From positions 86,831-150,830 of the forward strand of contig JAEZGX010000011.1 of NCBI GenBank assembly GCA_023416735.1: DNA of 64,000 nt, read 5' to 3'. This stretch comes from Verrucomicrobiota bacterium (GTDB lineage: Bacteria > Verrucomicrobiota > Verrucomicrobiia > Opitutales > Opitutaceae). The notes below the pieces were generated by a model. That model had not been told where the DNA came from and ran no database searches. It was given only the letters and a program-made list of their open reading frames with translations. Position numbers and translations under genes: made by a program. Each line of letters begins with the position of its first letter. Positions within the stretch are counted from its first letter, which is position 1. Shown here one piece after another: positions 33,619 through 42,818 of the stretch.

Positions 33619-35262
33619 ATGCGACTTGTCCTGCTTCTGCTTCGCACCGCGCGCACCGATGTGCTCATCGCGATCGTGGCAAGCGTCGTGTCCGGACTTT
33701 CCGCCGCCGGCATCGCGCTCGTGCTGCAGGCAGCCATTGCCGCGCGTGGCACCGATCTCGGCTGGCATATCGCCGCGTTCGCGGGCTGTTGGCTCGGCTA
33801 TGGTTTGGGTTCGGTCGTCACCGCGAATCGCGTGATGCGCGTCACCCAGCGCGCCGTGCGCGAACTGCGTCTTGGACTCAGCCGCCAGATCCTCGCGCTG
33901 CCGCTCCCGGTCCTCGAGCGCGAGAGCGCGCGCATCTTTCCCGTCCTCACCGAAGATATTCAGACCATCGTCTGGGCCGCGGAAAACTTTCCGACGGCGC
34001 TCACCGGAGCGGTCACGATTCTCGGCTGTGCTGCGGTGCTTGCGACGATCTCCGCGCCGCTCGCGCTCGCCTGCGGCCTCCTGCTCGCCATGGCCTTCGC
34101 TGTTTATTACCTGCCTTACCAGCGGCTGACCGGACATCTCGGACGCTGGCGGGCGGAATGGGATCGCATCGCGCAACTCATCGACGGGCTCGTGCATGGT
34201 CATAAGGAACTGATGCTCGATCCGAAGAAACGCGACGCGCTCCTCGATCGACACCTCGAACCGGCCGCCCGCCGTCAGGAGACCGAGATGACGCGCGCCG
34301 CCACGTGGGAAACGCTCCTGCGCCGCTGGGGAGAGATGTTTCTCCTCCTCGGCATCGGCGCACTGCTCTTCACGATGCCGTGGCACGGGTTCGCCACCTA
34401 CGATGCCTTCGCGCGTTTCCTTTTCGTCTGCCTTTTCCTCCTCGGACCGCTCGGGACCGTAGCCGGGTTCGCAGGATATCTCAGCCGGATCGACGTCGCC
34501 ACCCGACGCGCGCAGGAGTTGGGCGTCTCGTTAACCGAGGAACGTTCGCTCCGCTCCGATCCGCCCGTCGCGGCGCCACTCACGTTCGTGCCCTTCGGAT
34601 TGCGCGGCGCTGGCTACCGCCACAACGACGTAGGCGGCGGCGCGTTTTCGCTGGGGCCAATCGACGTCGCCTTCGATCGCGCGGAGATCGTTTTCATCCA
34701 GGGCGGCAATGGCAGCGGCAAAACCACGCTCCTCAAATTGCTGTGCGGCCTCTATCCGCCCTCGAGTGGCGAACTGCTGGTCGGCGGCTCGCGCGCCGAC
34801 GAGCGCGACACCGCCACGCACCGTCAACGCTGCGCCGCCGTCTTCGCCCAGCCGCACCTCTTCCCTTCGTTGCTCGGCTATGAATCCACCGCTGATCGCG
34901 CCGCGCCGTGGCTCCAACGCGTCGGTCTCGGTGAACACGTCCAAGTCGATTCGGACGGCCGTTTCTCGACCACGGCATTGTCGCAGGGCCAGCGCAAGCG
35001 GCTCGCGCTCGTCGGCGCCTTGCTCGAGGACAAGCCGATCTACTTGTTCGACGAGTGGGCCGCGGATCAGGACCCGGAGTTCCGGCGCGCGTTCTACGAC
35101 CGCTTCCTGCCGGATTTGCGCACACGCGGTCGCCTCGTGATCGCGATCACGCACGACGAAGCCTACCAAAACCGCGCCGACCGGATCATTCACATGGTCG
35201 AGGGCCGGATCGCCAGCGATCGCCGGCAAGTCGCGCTCCACGCTGTCGCCCATGGCGCTTGA
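33619..35262 (+). CDS. ABC exporter, cyclic-peptide exporter (SyrD/PvdE) family
   Basis: 547 residues; half-transporter with a membrane domain (about 1-300, up to six helices) and an ATPase domain. Walker A GGNGSGKTT (about 362-370), signature LSQGQRKRLAL, Walker B PIYLFDEWAADQDPEF and the switch histidine ITHDEA are intact. LVHGHKELMLD in the cytoplasmic loop is typical of the cyclic-peptide exporter family (SyrD, PvdE, YojI). Placed in a glycan gene block, it could export a glycan or lipid-linked product instead. Overlaps the next gene by 11 bases. Confidence 0.85.
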   Translation: MRLVLLLLRTARTDVLIAIVASVVSGLSAAGIALVLQAAIAARGTDLGWHIAAFAGCWLGYGLGSVVTANRVMRVTQRAVRELRLGLSRQILALPLPVLERESARIFPVLTEDIQTIVWAAENFPTALTGAVTILGCAAVLATISAPLALACGLLLAMAFAVYYLPYQRLTGHLGRWRAEWDRIAQLIDGLVHGHKELMLDPKKRDALLDRHLEPAARRQETEMTRAATWETLLRRWGEMFLLLGIGALLFTMPWHGFATYDAFARFLFVCLFLLGPLGTVAGFAGYLSRIDVATRRAQELGVSLTEERSLRSDPPVAAPLTFVPFGLRGAGYRHNDVGGGAFSLGPIDVAFDRAEIVFIQGGNGSGKTTLLKLLCGLYPPSSGELLVGGSRADERDTATHRQRCAAVFAQPHLFPSLLGYESTADRAAPWLQRVGLGEHVQVDSDGRFSTTALSQGQRKRLALVGALLEDKPIYLFDEWAADQDPEFRRAFYDRFLPDLRTRGRLVIAITHDEAYQNRADRIIHMVEGRIASDRRQVALHAVAHGA

Positions 35263-36184
35263 TCCCACGCTCGCCACCGCTGCGTCGACCGAGCCCATCG
35301 ACGTCGTTTACACGTGGGTCGACGGCACCCGCCCCGACTACCTCGCGCTGCTGAGTCGCTACACCAGCAATCCGCGCGACCTGAATCCGGAACGATTTCG
35401 CGACACGTTCGAATGCCTTCGCCACAGCCTGCGCGGGCTCGAAGAACACGCTCCGTGGGTGCGCCATGTCTATCTCTTCACCTGCCGCCCGCACGTGCCG
35501 CCCTGGCTGCGCCGCGATCACCCGCGCCTGCGCGTCGTGCATCACGACGAGGTGATTCCCGCCGACGGCACGTTGCCCACCTTCAACAGCAACGTCATCG
35601 AATCCTACCTCCATCAGCTGCCCGGGATCTCCCGCCGTTTCCTGTATTTCAACGACGACTACTTCGCCGCCGCACCGCTCACGCGCGATCACTTTTTCGC
35701 CGGCGACGGCCGCATGAAAGTTTACGGCACCCTCGCCGGCGAATACCTCCGCTCGCGCATCTACGAGAAACAGTGGCTCTACCTCGGTCTGCTCGAACAC
35801 GGTCCACTTTTGATCGATCGCGAAGAATACGCCGCCGCCTTGAGCATCGCGGCGGACGAAATCGCCGCAACCCGCACCCACCGGTTTCGTTGCTCCGACG
35901 ACGTGCGCATCGAGCGCTTGTATCGTTGGTATCTCCTCACCCGCCGCCGCGACATCGCCGTCGCCGAGCCATGCTGGCGCTACGTGCGCTACGCGCGCTT
36001 TCACAAGGTCGATCAAAATCTCGCCCGCAACCAGCGGGCCTGCGCCCGATTGTTGCGCCAACCGCCCGCGCTCCTCTGCCTCAACGACGATCAGCGAGAG
36101 CGCCCGAACCCCGCGGTTGTCACACTCGTGCGCGATTTCCTCGCAAAGCTTTTCCCGAATCCCAGCTCGTTCGAAGCAGCTTGA
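35252..36184 (+). CDS. Stealth family capsular polysaccharide phosphotransferase
   Basis: 310 residues. Stealth conserved regions in order: CR1 IDVVYTWVDGTRPDY (about 16-30), CR2 RDTFECLRHSLRGLEEHAPWV then LPTFNSNVIESYLHQLPG and RRFLYFNDDYF, and CR4-like CLNDD near the end. Stealth proteins transfer sugar-1-phosphate to glycan (as in meningococcal capsule and GlcNAc-1-phosphotransferase). Length is typical. It closes the glycan block; its stop lies one base from the stop of the convergent CDP-alcohol gene. A phosphodiester-linked surface polysaccharide is likely. Confidence 0.88.
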   Translation: MALDPTLATAASTEPIDVVYTWVDGTRPDYLALLSRYTSNPRDLNPERFRDTFECLRHSLRGLEEHAPWVRHVYLFTCRPHVPPWLRRDHPRLRVVHHDEVIPADGTLPTFNSNVIESYLHQLPGISRRFLYFNDDYFAAAPLTRDHFFAGDGRMKVYGTLAGEYLRSRIYEKQWLYLGLLEHGPLLIDREEYAAALSIAADEIAATRTHRFRCSDDVRIERLYRWYLLTRRRDIAVAEPCWRYVRYARFHKVDQNLARNQRACARLLRQPPALLCLNDDQRERPNPAVVTLVRDFLAKLFPNPSSFEAA

Positions 36185-36185
36185 A

Positions 36186-37217
36186 TCAAGCCGCCACCGC
36201 CGGCGGATTCCACCAACGCCACCCTCGGCGCAACGCGTGCACGGTGCGCGCAATCGCACCGACATTCCGCACCGCCAGATACAGCGCCAGCGCCATCCCG
36301 AGCCACTCGCTGCCGACGCCGCTCAAGCTCACGAACGCTGCCGCCGTCGGCGCCACCAAATCCGGCCACGGCCTCGAACCGCCACGCAAATGACAGCCGA
36401 TCACGCGCCCGACGTAGTCGCTGCCGTGCAACATCACCAGTAACATCGTTCCCGTGCTCCCAACTTCGCTTCCGACCAGCGCCCATATAAGTCCACCGCT
36501 CGCCACCGCGTAGGTCGCGAGCGACCACGGCACGCGTCCGATCCGGCGCACGCACGCGATCGCAGTCACCAACCCGCCCGCTCCACCGATCGCAAACGCG
36601 AGTTCGAGTCGCGTCAGTCCCCACACCGGCATGCTCCACCACTCCGCCGCACCCGCCGGACACCACGCCGCGAAAAACGCCATCATCACCAGCATCCCTT
36701 CGAGCGGCCCGAGCACGCCGAAGAACAGTTCCCGCCGCTCCAGTTGTTCCACCATCGTCGCCGCGCTTCCCAGCAACACCGCCCAGAGCACCAGCGGGAG
36801 CCAAGGGCTCCCCGCCAGCCCCGACACCGCCGCCGCCGCGATCACGGCAATCGCCGCATGAAAGACATCGAGGAAGTGATCGAGATATTCTCCCAAAGGT
36901 CCGCTCGTGCCGGTGCGCCGCGCATGCATTCCGTCTGCGTGATCGTAGATCACGTAACCGCACATCAACGCCAGACACCACGGCGCAAGCGCCGCAGTCG
37001 GATGCCAGACCGCGAGCGCCAGCATCAGCCACATGCACGCCGACGAAATGAGCGTGATGTAATTCGCCGGGACGCCCGCCGGCACCCACTGCGCAAAGGG
37101 CTGCACCACGTATCGACAAAACGGCCTCACCAGCAGCGACCGATCGACGCACACGTAAGCATAGGGCGGACGCTCCTCGACCACCTCCGTCCGCGAAGAA
37201 TGGAGCGCGTCGATCAT
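36186..37217 (-). CDS. CDP-alcohol phosphatidyltransferase, choline/ethanolaminephosphotransferase-like
   Basis: 343 residues with about eight to ten membrane helices. The CDP-alcohol motif is YDHADGMHAR ... GEYLDHFLD (Asp about 92, 95, 113, 117). The run ARRTGTSGPLGE is closer to eukaryotic CPT/EPT enzymes than to PgsA or PssA. It would transfer a phospho-alcohol from a CDP-alcohol to a lipid alcohol; substrate unassigned. ATGA overlap with the upstream VTT gene; third gene of a minus-strand operon with a GT4 glycosyltransferase. Confidence 0.85.
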   Translation of the reverse strand: MIDALHSSRTEVVEERPPYAYVCVDRSLLVRPFCRYVVQPFAQWVPAGVPANYITLISSACMWLMLALAVWHPTAALAPWCLALMCGYVIYDHADGMHARRTGTSGPLGEYLDHFLDVFHAAIAVIAAAAVSGLAGSPWLPLVLWAVLLGSAATMVEQLERRELFFGVLGPLEGMLVMMAFFAAWCPAGAAEWWSMPVWGLTRLELAFAIGGAGGLVTAIACVRRIGRVPWSLATYAVASGGLIWALVGSEVGSTGTMLLVMLHGSDYVGRVIGCHLRGGSRPWPDLVAPTAAAFVSLSGVGSEWLGMALALYLAVRNVGAIARTVHALRRGWRWWNPPAVAA

Positions 37218-37897
37218 GGAAGATTCGACGGCAGCGGCTTCGTCGCAGCCATTCGTCGCCGCACCAGCCGCACCGCGATCGACGCCGCACCGAGAAAGCT
37301 CACGCCCATCAGCACAGTCGAAAAATTGCCCGCCAGAATTCCGCGTCCAAGCACCACGCCGCCAATCACCCATGGAACGGTGCACAACCACGACACCACC
37401 ATGTAGAGCCTGAAGGGCATCCCGGCGACGCCGAGGAGGAAGCATTGCAGGAACAACGGCGGCCCCGGCGTCAGCCGCACCAGCAGCGCCACGCTCAACG
37501 CGTTCTCCGCATTCAAAGACGGCACCGCGTAACCGAAACGCCGCACCAGCTTCTCCACCAACGGTCGCAGCGCATACCGCGCCAGCCCGTAGCACAGCGC
37601 AATCTGCACCGCGATCGCCGCGAGCGCGGCCGCAATCACTCCGGGCAGCGTCAGCTCGCTCGCAAACGCCTCACCCGCCGGAACCGTGAACATCCACAAC
37701 GGCGCCGGCACCAGCGCCATCGCCGTGAAAAATACTCCGGGGCCGGCGGCGCGCATCCATCCAATTCCGCGATCGACCGCTTCCCGTCCATCCCACGCCT
37801 GTGACAGCCACCATGCCGCCGCCGCCGCGACCAACGCGAGCGCGATAAACACACAGAGTCTCCTGTGGGTTGAAGCCGGACCTGCAAACGACACCAC
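37214..37897 (-). CDS. TVP38/TMEM64 (VTT domain) membrane protein
   Basis: 227 residues from a GTG at 37897 with AGGA seven bases upstream; GTG 37927 would add ten residues. About six helices. The VTT/SNARE-assoc signature is around LPGVIAAALAAIAVQIALCYGLARYAL and LLVRLTPGPPLFLQCFLLGVAG. VTT (DedA/TVP38) proteins are candidate lipid scramblases or undecaprenyl-phosphate flippases. In an operon with a GT4 transferase and a CDP-alcohol phosphotransferase, lipid translocation is a fair guess, not proven. Confidence 0.8.
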   Translation of the reverse strand: MVSFAGPASTHRRLCVFIALALVAAAAAWWLSQAWDGREAVDRGIGWMRAAGPGVFFTAMALVPAPLWMFTVPAGEAFASELTLPGVIAAALAAIAVQIALCYGLARYALRPLVEKLVRRFGYAVPSLNAENALSVALLVRLTPGPPLFLQCFLLGVAGMPFRLYMVVSWLCTVPWVIGGVVLGRGILAGNFSTVLMGVSFLGAASIAVRLVRRRMAATKPLPSNLP

Positions 37898-37929
37898 GCA
37901 GGCATCCTGCCGAGGCGCGCACGCCACGG

Positions 37930-39012
37930 TCAAGGGGCTTCCCCGCGGTAGCAGCGCAGAATGCGTTCGACGACCACCTCCCACGAAAACTCCGCCGCCA
38001 GCTCCATCGCCCGTCGTCCGCACTGCGCATGGCGTTCGCGATCGCCGATCAAACGCCGCACCGCCGCCGCCAGCACCGCTGGATTCCCCGGCGAAACCAG
38101 CTCCCCCATCCCTCGCCCTTCGAGCCATTCGGCGTATCCACGAATCCTCGACGCAACCACCGGCACGCCGTGCGCCAACGCTTCGAGCGCCACCAATCCG
38201 AAACTTTCGCCTCCCAACGAGGGGACCAGCGCCAGGTCCGCCGCGGCATACGCCTCGCTCAGCGCCGCATCGTCGAGCTGACCGCGCCACACGATCGGAA
38301 GGCCGTCGGACGCAGGTTGGTCCGGCCCCACCACCGTGAGGACAAACGCTCCCGGCGTTTCGCGGTCGAGCTGCTCCAGCGCCCGTCGCAACACCTCGAA
38401 TCCTTTCCGCGGTTCACCCGCGCGACCGACAAACACCAGCCGCGCCGGACGGTGCGGCGGAACAGATGATCGACGCATCGATTCCGCCGGCAGGCGCACG
38501 CCGTTGGAGATCACGTCGTAACGACCGGGATGATAGTGCGACGCAAAATCGCGCGCGGCCGCCGACACCGCGATACGCGCGTCAAGTTGCGCGCCGATCC
38601 AGCGACACCAGGGCCACGTCCACAAATAGCCGCGGCTCGTCTCCGAATATGTATGAAATGTTCCGATACGCCGCGCCCTTCCCGCCGCGCGCAGCACCAA
38701 GGTATTCAACAGTGGAAGAAAGGGTTCCTGCAGATGCACGACGTCCGGCCGAAAATCGCGGACGAGATCGCGAATCGCCCCGCGAATACTCCAGTCGAGC
38801 GTCACCCGACTCTGCGCGCCATTGAGCCCGTGCGCGCTCACCCGCCCCAACCGCACGATTCGCGGATCGTCGGTATGCACGGGAAACGAAGCCGGTCCAA
38901 CCAGGCGCGCCTCGACCCCCCGTTCGCTCAGCGCCGCCAGCAGCTCGCTCGCGTGGCGGTTGACCCCGCCAGGCACCGCGAGGTCATAAGGCGTGGTCAA
39001 CAACACCCGCAT
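37930..39012 (-). CDS. GT4 glycosyltransferase (PimA-like)
   Basis: 360 residues from ATG 39012. GT-B fold: N-terminal MRVLLTTPYDLAVPGGVNRH, and C-terminal VFVGRAGEPRKGFEVLRRAL and ESFGLVALEALAHGVPVV (the E-x7-E donor-binding motif). The PGGV and FHTYSETSRG motifs place it near PimA-like glycosyltransferases that act on phosphatidylinositol, though other acceptors are possible. It heads an operon with a VTT protein and a CEPT-like enzyme, so it probably glycosylates a lipid. Myo-inositol-1-phosphate synthase occurs at 52-53 kb in this window. Confidence 0.82.
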   Translation of the reverse strand: MRVLLTTPYDLAVPGGVNRHASELLAALSERGVEARLVGPASFPVHTDDPRIVRLGRVSAHGLNGAQSRVTLDWSIRGAIRDLVRDFRPDVVHLQEPFLPLLNTLVLRAAGRARRIGTFHTYSETSRGYLWTWPWCRWIGAQLDARIAVSAAARDFASHYHPGRYDVISNGVRLPAESMRRSSVPPHRPARLVFVGRAGEPRKGFEVLRRALEQLDRETPGAFVLTVVGPDQPASDGLPIVWRGQLDDAALSEAYAAADLALVPSLGGESFGLVALEALAHGVPVVASRIRGYAEWLEGRGMGELVSPGNPAVLAAAVRRLIGDRERHAQCGRRAMELAAEFSWEVVVERILRCYRGEAP

Positions 39013-39215
39013 GCGACGATTCAGGCACCCGCTGTTGCGGACGGATTGCATGAAACATGCATCCCAACGGTCGTTTTTTCGGACATCGCGCGCGCAAACA
39101 AAGTCCGCCGAGTGAAGCGCTCGACATCTTTATTCGTCAACGGTTTTGCCAAATCGCGCGTCGCGCAGCTCCACTGCGTTGACATCGTGCGCGCCACACG
39201 CCTTCACATGGCGTC

Positions 39216-40754
39216 TTGAGAATTCCAGCCTTCTCATGCTTCAGCCTGGGCTTTGCCGTGCTGATTTCGTCGCACGCGGCCGAACCCACGGCACCAGCCC
39301 CACAATTCCCGCTCGACGTCGCCGTGCGCCATGCGCTCGCGCAAAGCCCTGCATTGCGCGTGGAGGAAGCGCAGGTCGAAATGCGCGAGGGGGTGCGCGA
39401 ACAAGCCAGTGGCGAGTTCGACTGGTTCGCCTCCCTCTCGGCTTCACGCTCACGCGATCGCATCCCGATGATCGATCCGCTCGGCCGCGAGACGGTCGAC
39501 GCCGGCGAAACGACTGCGTATGTCGCAGGCGTCACGCGCAAGCTGCGCAGCGGCATCCTCGTTCAGCCTTTTGTCGAGGTCGGCGTGCCCGAGCAGCACA
39601 GCCCGATTGGCCCGACCCTGGGCGCATCGAATCTGCAGCTTCAAATCGTGGTGCCGCTCCTGCGCGGCCTGGGTCACGATTCGACCGGCGCCGCCGAAGC
39701 CGCGGCTCGCGGCGATGTCGAAGTTGCGCGGCTCCTCTATCGTCACGCGCTCGCGCGTCACGCGTTCGAAACCGTGCGCGCCTATTGGACCGCGCGCGCC
39801 GCGCAAGGTGTGCTCGCCGTGCGCCAGGATGACGAGCGTCGCGCCGACAAGCTCCACGAGGGGATTCGCGTCCTCGTCGACGCGCGCGTCTTTGCCCCCA
39901 ACCTCCTGCTCCAGTCCGAGGCCAACCTCCGCCAAAAATCCACCAATCGCCAGGACGCCGAGCTGACCGCGACCAACGCGCGTTTCGAGCTCGCGCGCGT
40001 CATGGGCCTTCCGCCCGCGAGCCTTTTGTCGGCACCACAACCCGACCAGCCTTTCCCCGAAAACATCGCGTTGAGCTCGGCGTTGCAGACCGGCATCGTT
40101 CGCGGCCAGTGGGTCGAGCGCGCTTTCCGTCAACGCGCCGACTATCTTGCCACCAAGCAAAGCGAAGTGCCGTTGAAGATCCTCGCGCGCCAGGCCGAGC
40201 TCGATCTCAAACCGCGCCTCGATCTCAGCGTGCGCGGCGGCTACGCGGGCCTGAACCGCGGCAACGATCTCTTCGCTCCGCTTTCCCACCGCCTGACCGG
40301 CGCCAACGGCGAAGTGGGCCTCGTCCTCGACTGGCCCGTCCAGAATACGTTTCAACGCGGGCTCCTGCGCGAACGTCGCGCCGCCCAGCGCCAGAGCGAA
40401 TTCATCACCGCGCAGGCGCAGACCGATATCGCCGCCGAAGTCTCCAGCGCACTGGCGGAAGTCCAGCTGCGCGCCGAAACCGTCCGCAACGCCGCTGCCA
40501 CCGCCGAGATCGCGCGCAAGGCTGTCGAGCAGGAACAGCGCCGCCTGCAAACCGGCGAAGCCACCGTCCTCGACGTCATCAATCTCGAAAATCTCCTCAG
40601 CTCCGCGCAGCTCAGTCAGATCGACGCCCAAGCGGGTTACGCGATCGCAGTCGCGCGTCTGCGCTACTCCATCGGCGAAATCTTCACCGACGAAACCGCC
40701 GACCGCTCCTTCCAGCTCTCCGACCTCACCCGGCCTCCCGCTGATGAAAAATAA
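39216..40754 (+). CDS. TolC family outer-membrane efflux protein
   Basis: 512 residues. Signal peptide about 1-22 (PAFSCFSLGFAVLISSHAA). Long heptad-like helical segments (rich in Ala/Glu/Arg) and two OEP repeats with RVEEAQVEMREGVREQ and TGEATVLDVINLENLLSSAQ are typical of TolC. It forms the outer-membrane channel for the ABC exporter encoded downstream; it overlaps the HlyD-type gene by 11 bases. The start is TTG at 39216, which is the only candidate that preserves the signal peptide. Monomer of a trimer. Confidence 0.88.
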   Translation: MRIPAFSCFSLGFAVLISSHAAEPTAPAPQFPLDVAVRHALAQSPALRVEEAQVEMREGVREQASGEFDWFASLSASRSRDRIPMIDPLGRETVDAGETTAYVAGVTRKLRSGILVQPFVEVGVPEQHSPIGPTLGASNLQLQIVVPLLRGLGHDSTGAAEAAARGDVEVARLLYRHALARHAFETVRAYWTARAAQGVLAVRQDDERRADKLHEGIRVLVDARVFAPNLLLQSEANLRQKSTNRQDAELTATNARFELARVMGLPPASLLSAPQPDQPFPENIALSSALQTGIVRGQWVERAFRQRADYLATKQSEVPLKILARQAELDLKPRLDLSVRGGYAGLNRGNDLFAPLSHRLTGANGEVGLVLDWPVQNTFQRGLLRERRAAQRQSEFITAQAQTDIAAEVSSALAEVQLRAETVRNAAATAEIARKAVEQEQRRLQTGEATVLDVINLENLLSSAQLSQIDAQAGYAIAVARLRYSIGEIFTDETADRSFQLSDLTRPPADEK

Positions 40755-41664
40755 ACTTCGTTCCTGGTTCGCCGCTCTCGCTGCCGCGTGCGCCGCCGTC
40801 GCGGCTCACGCCGACACCGTTTCCGCGATCGGTCGCGTCCTGCCGGCTTCCGGCGTTTTCGATCTCGCCGGACCTCCTGGCGAAACCATCGAAGCCATCC
40901 TTGTAAAAGAGGGCGATTGGGTCGACGTCGGCACGCCGCTCGCGAAACTTTCCTCCCTCACGGCCAACACGCAGCGCGTGCGCCAGGCGGAATCCGATCT
41001 CGCCGCCGCCCAGCAGCAGGCCGCCGCCGATGTCGCCCTCGCGCGACAACTTCTCGCCGCCGCCGAAGAGGAAGCGGATATCGCCGCCGCGCGGCTGACC
41101 CGCATCCAAGCGGCCAAGGACAGCGAGTTCATCTCTCCCGACACCGTCGAGGCGCGGACCATGGCGCACTCCGCTGCGCAGTCGAAACTCGCGCAAGCCC
41201 GCCAGGATCTTACGAAAGCCGAACGCGAGGGCCGCAAGGCCGTGCAAGCCGCCGAAACCGAATTGCGCCTCGCCCGCTCCGCGCTCGCCGCGAGCCAGAT
41301 GCAATCGCCCGCGCCCGCGCGCGTGCTGAAAATTCTCGCCCGCCCCGGCGCGGCGACCGGCCGCCAGGAGATCTTCAAGCTCGGCGACACGTCGACGATG
41401 CACGTCGTCGCCGAGGTTTACGAATCCGACATCCTCAAGATCAAGCCCGGCCAGAAGGCCGCGATTTCCTCCGTCGCGCTCCGCGGACCGCTCCACGGCG
41501 TCGTCGAAAGCGTGGGCCGCATGGTTTACCGCAACACGCTTCAAAGCATGGATCCATCCGCGCAGGTTTACGCCCGCGTCGTCGAGGTCGTGATCCGCAT
41601 GGATGCCGTCGAGCCCCTCGATCAGCTCGTTTACCTGCAGGTCGACGTGAAGATCACACTGTGA
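40744..41664 (+). CDS. DevB/HlyD-type periplasmic adaptor
   Basis: 306 residues. Signal peptide MKNKLRSWFAALAAACAAVAAHA. The lipoyl/barrel-sandwich domain is at about 45-70 (IEAILVKEGDWVDVGTPLAKL), then an alpha-helical hairpin (about 75-190), then the returning strands (MQSPAPARVLKILARPGA). The motif GRVLPASGVFDLAGP is characteristic of DevB-like adaptors of ABC exporters rather than RND ones. It bridges TolC to the permease pair. 22-base gap to the first permease gene. Confidence 0.88.
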   Translation: MKNKLRSWFAALAAACAAVAAHADTVSAIGRVLPASGVFDLAGPPGETIEAILVKEGDWVDVGTPLAKLSSLTANTQRVRQAESDLAAAQQQAAADVALARQLLAAAEEEADIAAARLTRIQAAKDSEFISPDTVEARTMAHSAAQSKLAQARQDLTKAEREGRKAVQAAETELRLARSALAASQMQSPAPARVLKILARPGAATGRQEIFKLGDTSTMHVVAEVYESDILKIKPGQKAAISSVALRGPLHGVVESVGRMVYRNTLQSMDPSAQVYARVVEVVIRMDAVEPLDQLVYLQVDVKITL

Positions 41665-41686
41665 CCGGCAAGCGCGCCGCTTCTCC

Positions 41687-42817
41687 ATGCGCACGCCCAT
41701 CGCCTGGCTCAACACCACGCAGAATAAAAAACGCACGGCCACGGCGGTAGGCGGCATCTGTTTCGCAGTCCTGTTGATCTTCATGCAGGCGGGCTTTCTC
41801 GGCGCCGCGCGAATGAACGCGTCGCTCGCCTACTCGATTCTCGATTTCGACCTGATCCTGATTTCGCGCGGCTATCTCACGATGCCGCGCAGCGAAACGA
41901 TCGACCGTTATCGCATCATCCAAGCTTCGAGCGTGCGCGGCGTCGCTTCGGCCCAGGGACTTCTCATCGAGGGCGCCGACTGGCGCAACGCCGCCACTGG
42001 CGAAACGGCGAGTTGTTTCGTTTTCGGCATCGAACCGCACGGCCGCCCTTTCCTCGATCCCCAACTCAACACGCAGGCTGCACAGCTCAACGAGTCCCTC
42101 ACCGCCATGGTCGACGGCAACTCGCGCTCCTCCTACGGGCCTTGGGAAATCGGCGGACACGGCACCGTCAACGGGCAGCCGCTTCGCATCACCGGCCGCT
42201 ACGAGCTCGGCATGGGACTCCTCGCCGACGGCAGCGTCATCGTCAGCGACCACACTTACGCGCGGCTCTACGGCCTGCCTTCGATCGATCGCTACAACTT
42301 CGGATTGATCAAACTCGCCCCCGGCGAAAATCCCTCCGAGGTCGCGCAACGACTGCGCGACGCCTTGCCCGCCGATGTCGTGATCTCGACGAAAGCCGAA
42401 CTCATGCACCGCGAGGAACGCTACTTCGTCACGGTCAAACCCGTCGGGATCATGTTTCAAGTCGGCATGGCCGTCGCCTTCGCCGTCGGCGCCGTCATTC
42501 TCTACCAGATCCTTTCCAGCGAAATCTCCAACCGGCTCCGCGAATTCGCGACGTTGAAGGCCATCGGCTACACCGCCGGCCACATTTACAGCATCGGCAT
42601 CGTGCAGGGTCTCCTGTTCTCGCTGATGGGCTACTTCCCCTCGCTGTTGATCTCGCTCGTCCTCTATCGAGTGCTCCGCGCGCTCTCCGGCTTCCCGGTT
42701 TACATGGACTTCAACCGCGCCGCGTTCGTCTTCGCACTTTCGCTCGCCATGTGCGCCATCGCCGCCGCTCTCGCGCTCGGCAAAATCAAGCGTGCCGATC
42801 CGGCCGACCTGTTCTGA
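41687..42817 (+). CDS. DevC-type ABC permease (FtsX family), subunit 1
   Basis: 376 residues. One N-terminal helix (TAVGGICFAVLLIFMQAGFLG), a large periplasmic domain (about 45-265) and three C-terminal helices with FATLKAIGYTAGHIYSIG, the FtsX-type coupling loop. This topology is the MacB/DevC type. It would pair with the second permease encoded next as a heterodimer. DevC exporters in cyanobacteria move glycolipids. One-base gap to the next gene. Confidence 0.85.
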   Translation: MRTPIAWLNTTQNKKRTATAVGGICFAVLLIFMQAGFLGAARMNASLAYSILDFDLILISRGYLTMPRSETIDRYRIIQASSVRGVASAQGLLIEGADWRNAATGETASCFVFGIEPHGRPFLDPQLNTQAAQLNESLTAMVDGNSRSSYGPWEIGGHGTVNGQPLRITGRYELGMGLLADGSVIVSDHTYARLYGLPSIDRYNFGLIKLAPGENPSEVAQRLRDALPADVVISTKAELMHREERYFVTVKPVGIMFQVGMAVAFAVGAVILYQILSSEISNRLREFATLKAIGYTAGHIYSIGIVQGLLFSLMGYFPSLLISLVLYRVLRALSGFPVYMDFNRAAFVFALSLAMCAIAAALALGKIKRADPADLF

Positions 42818-42818
42818 C

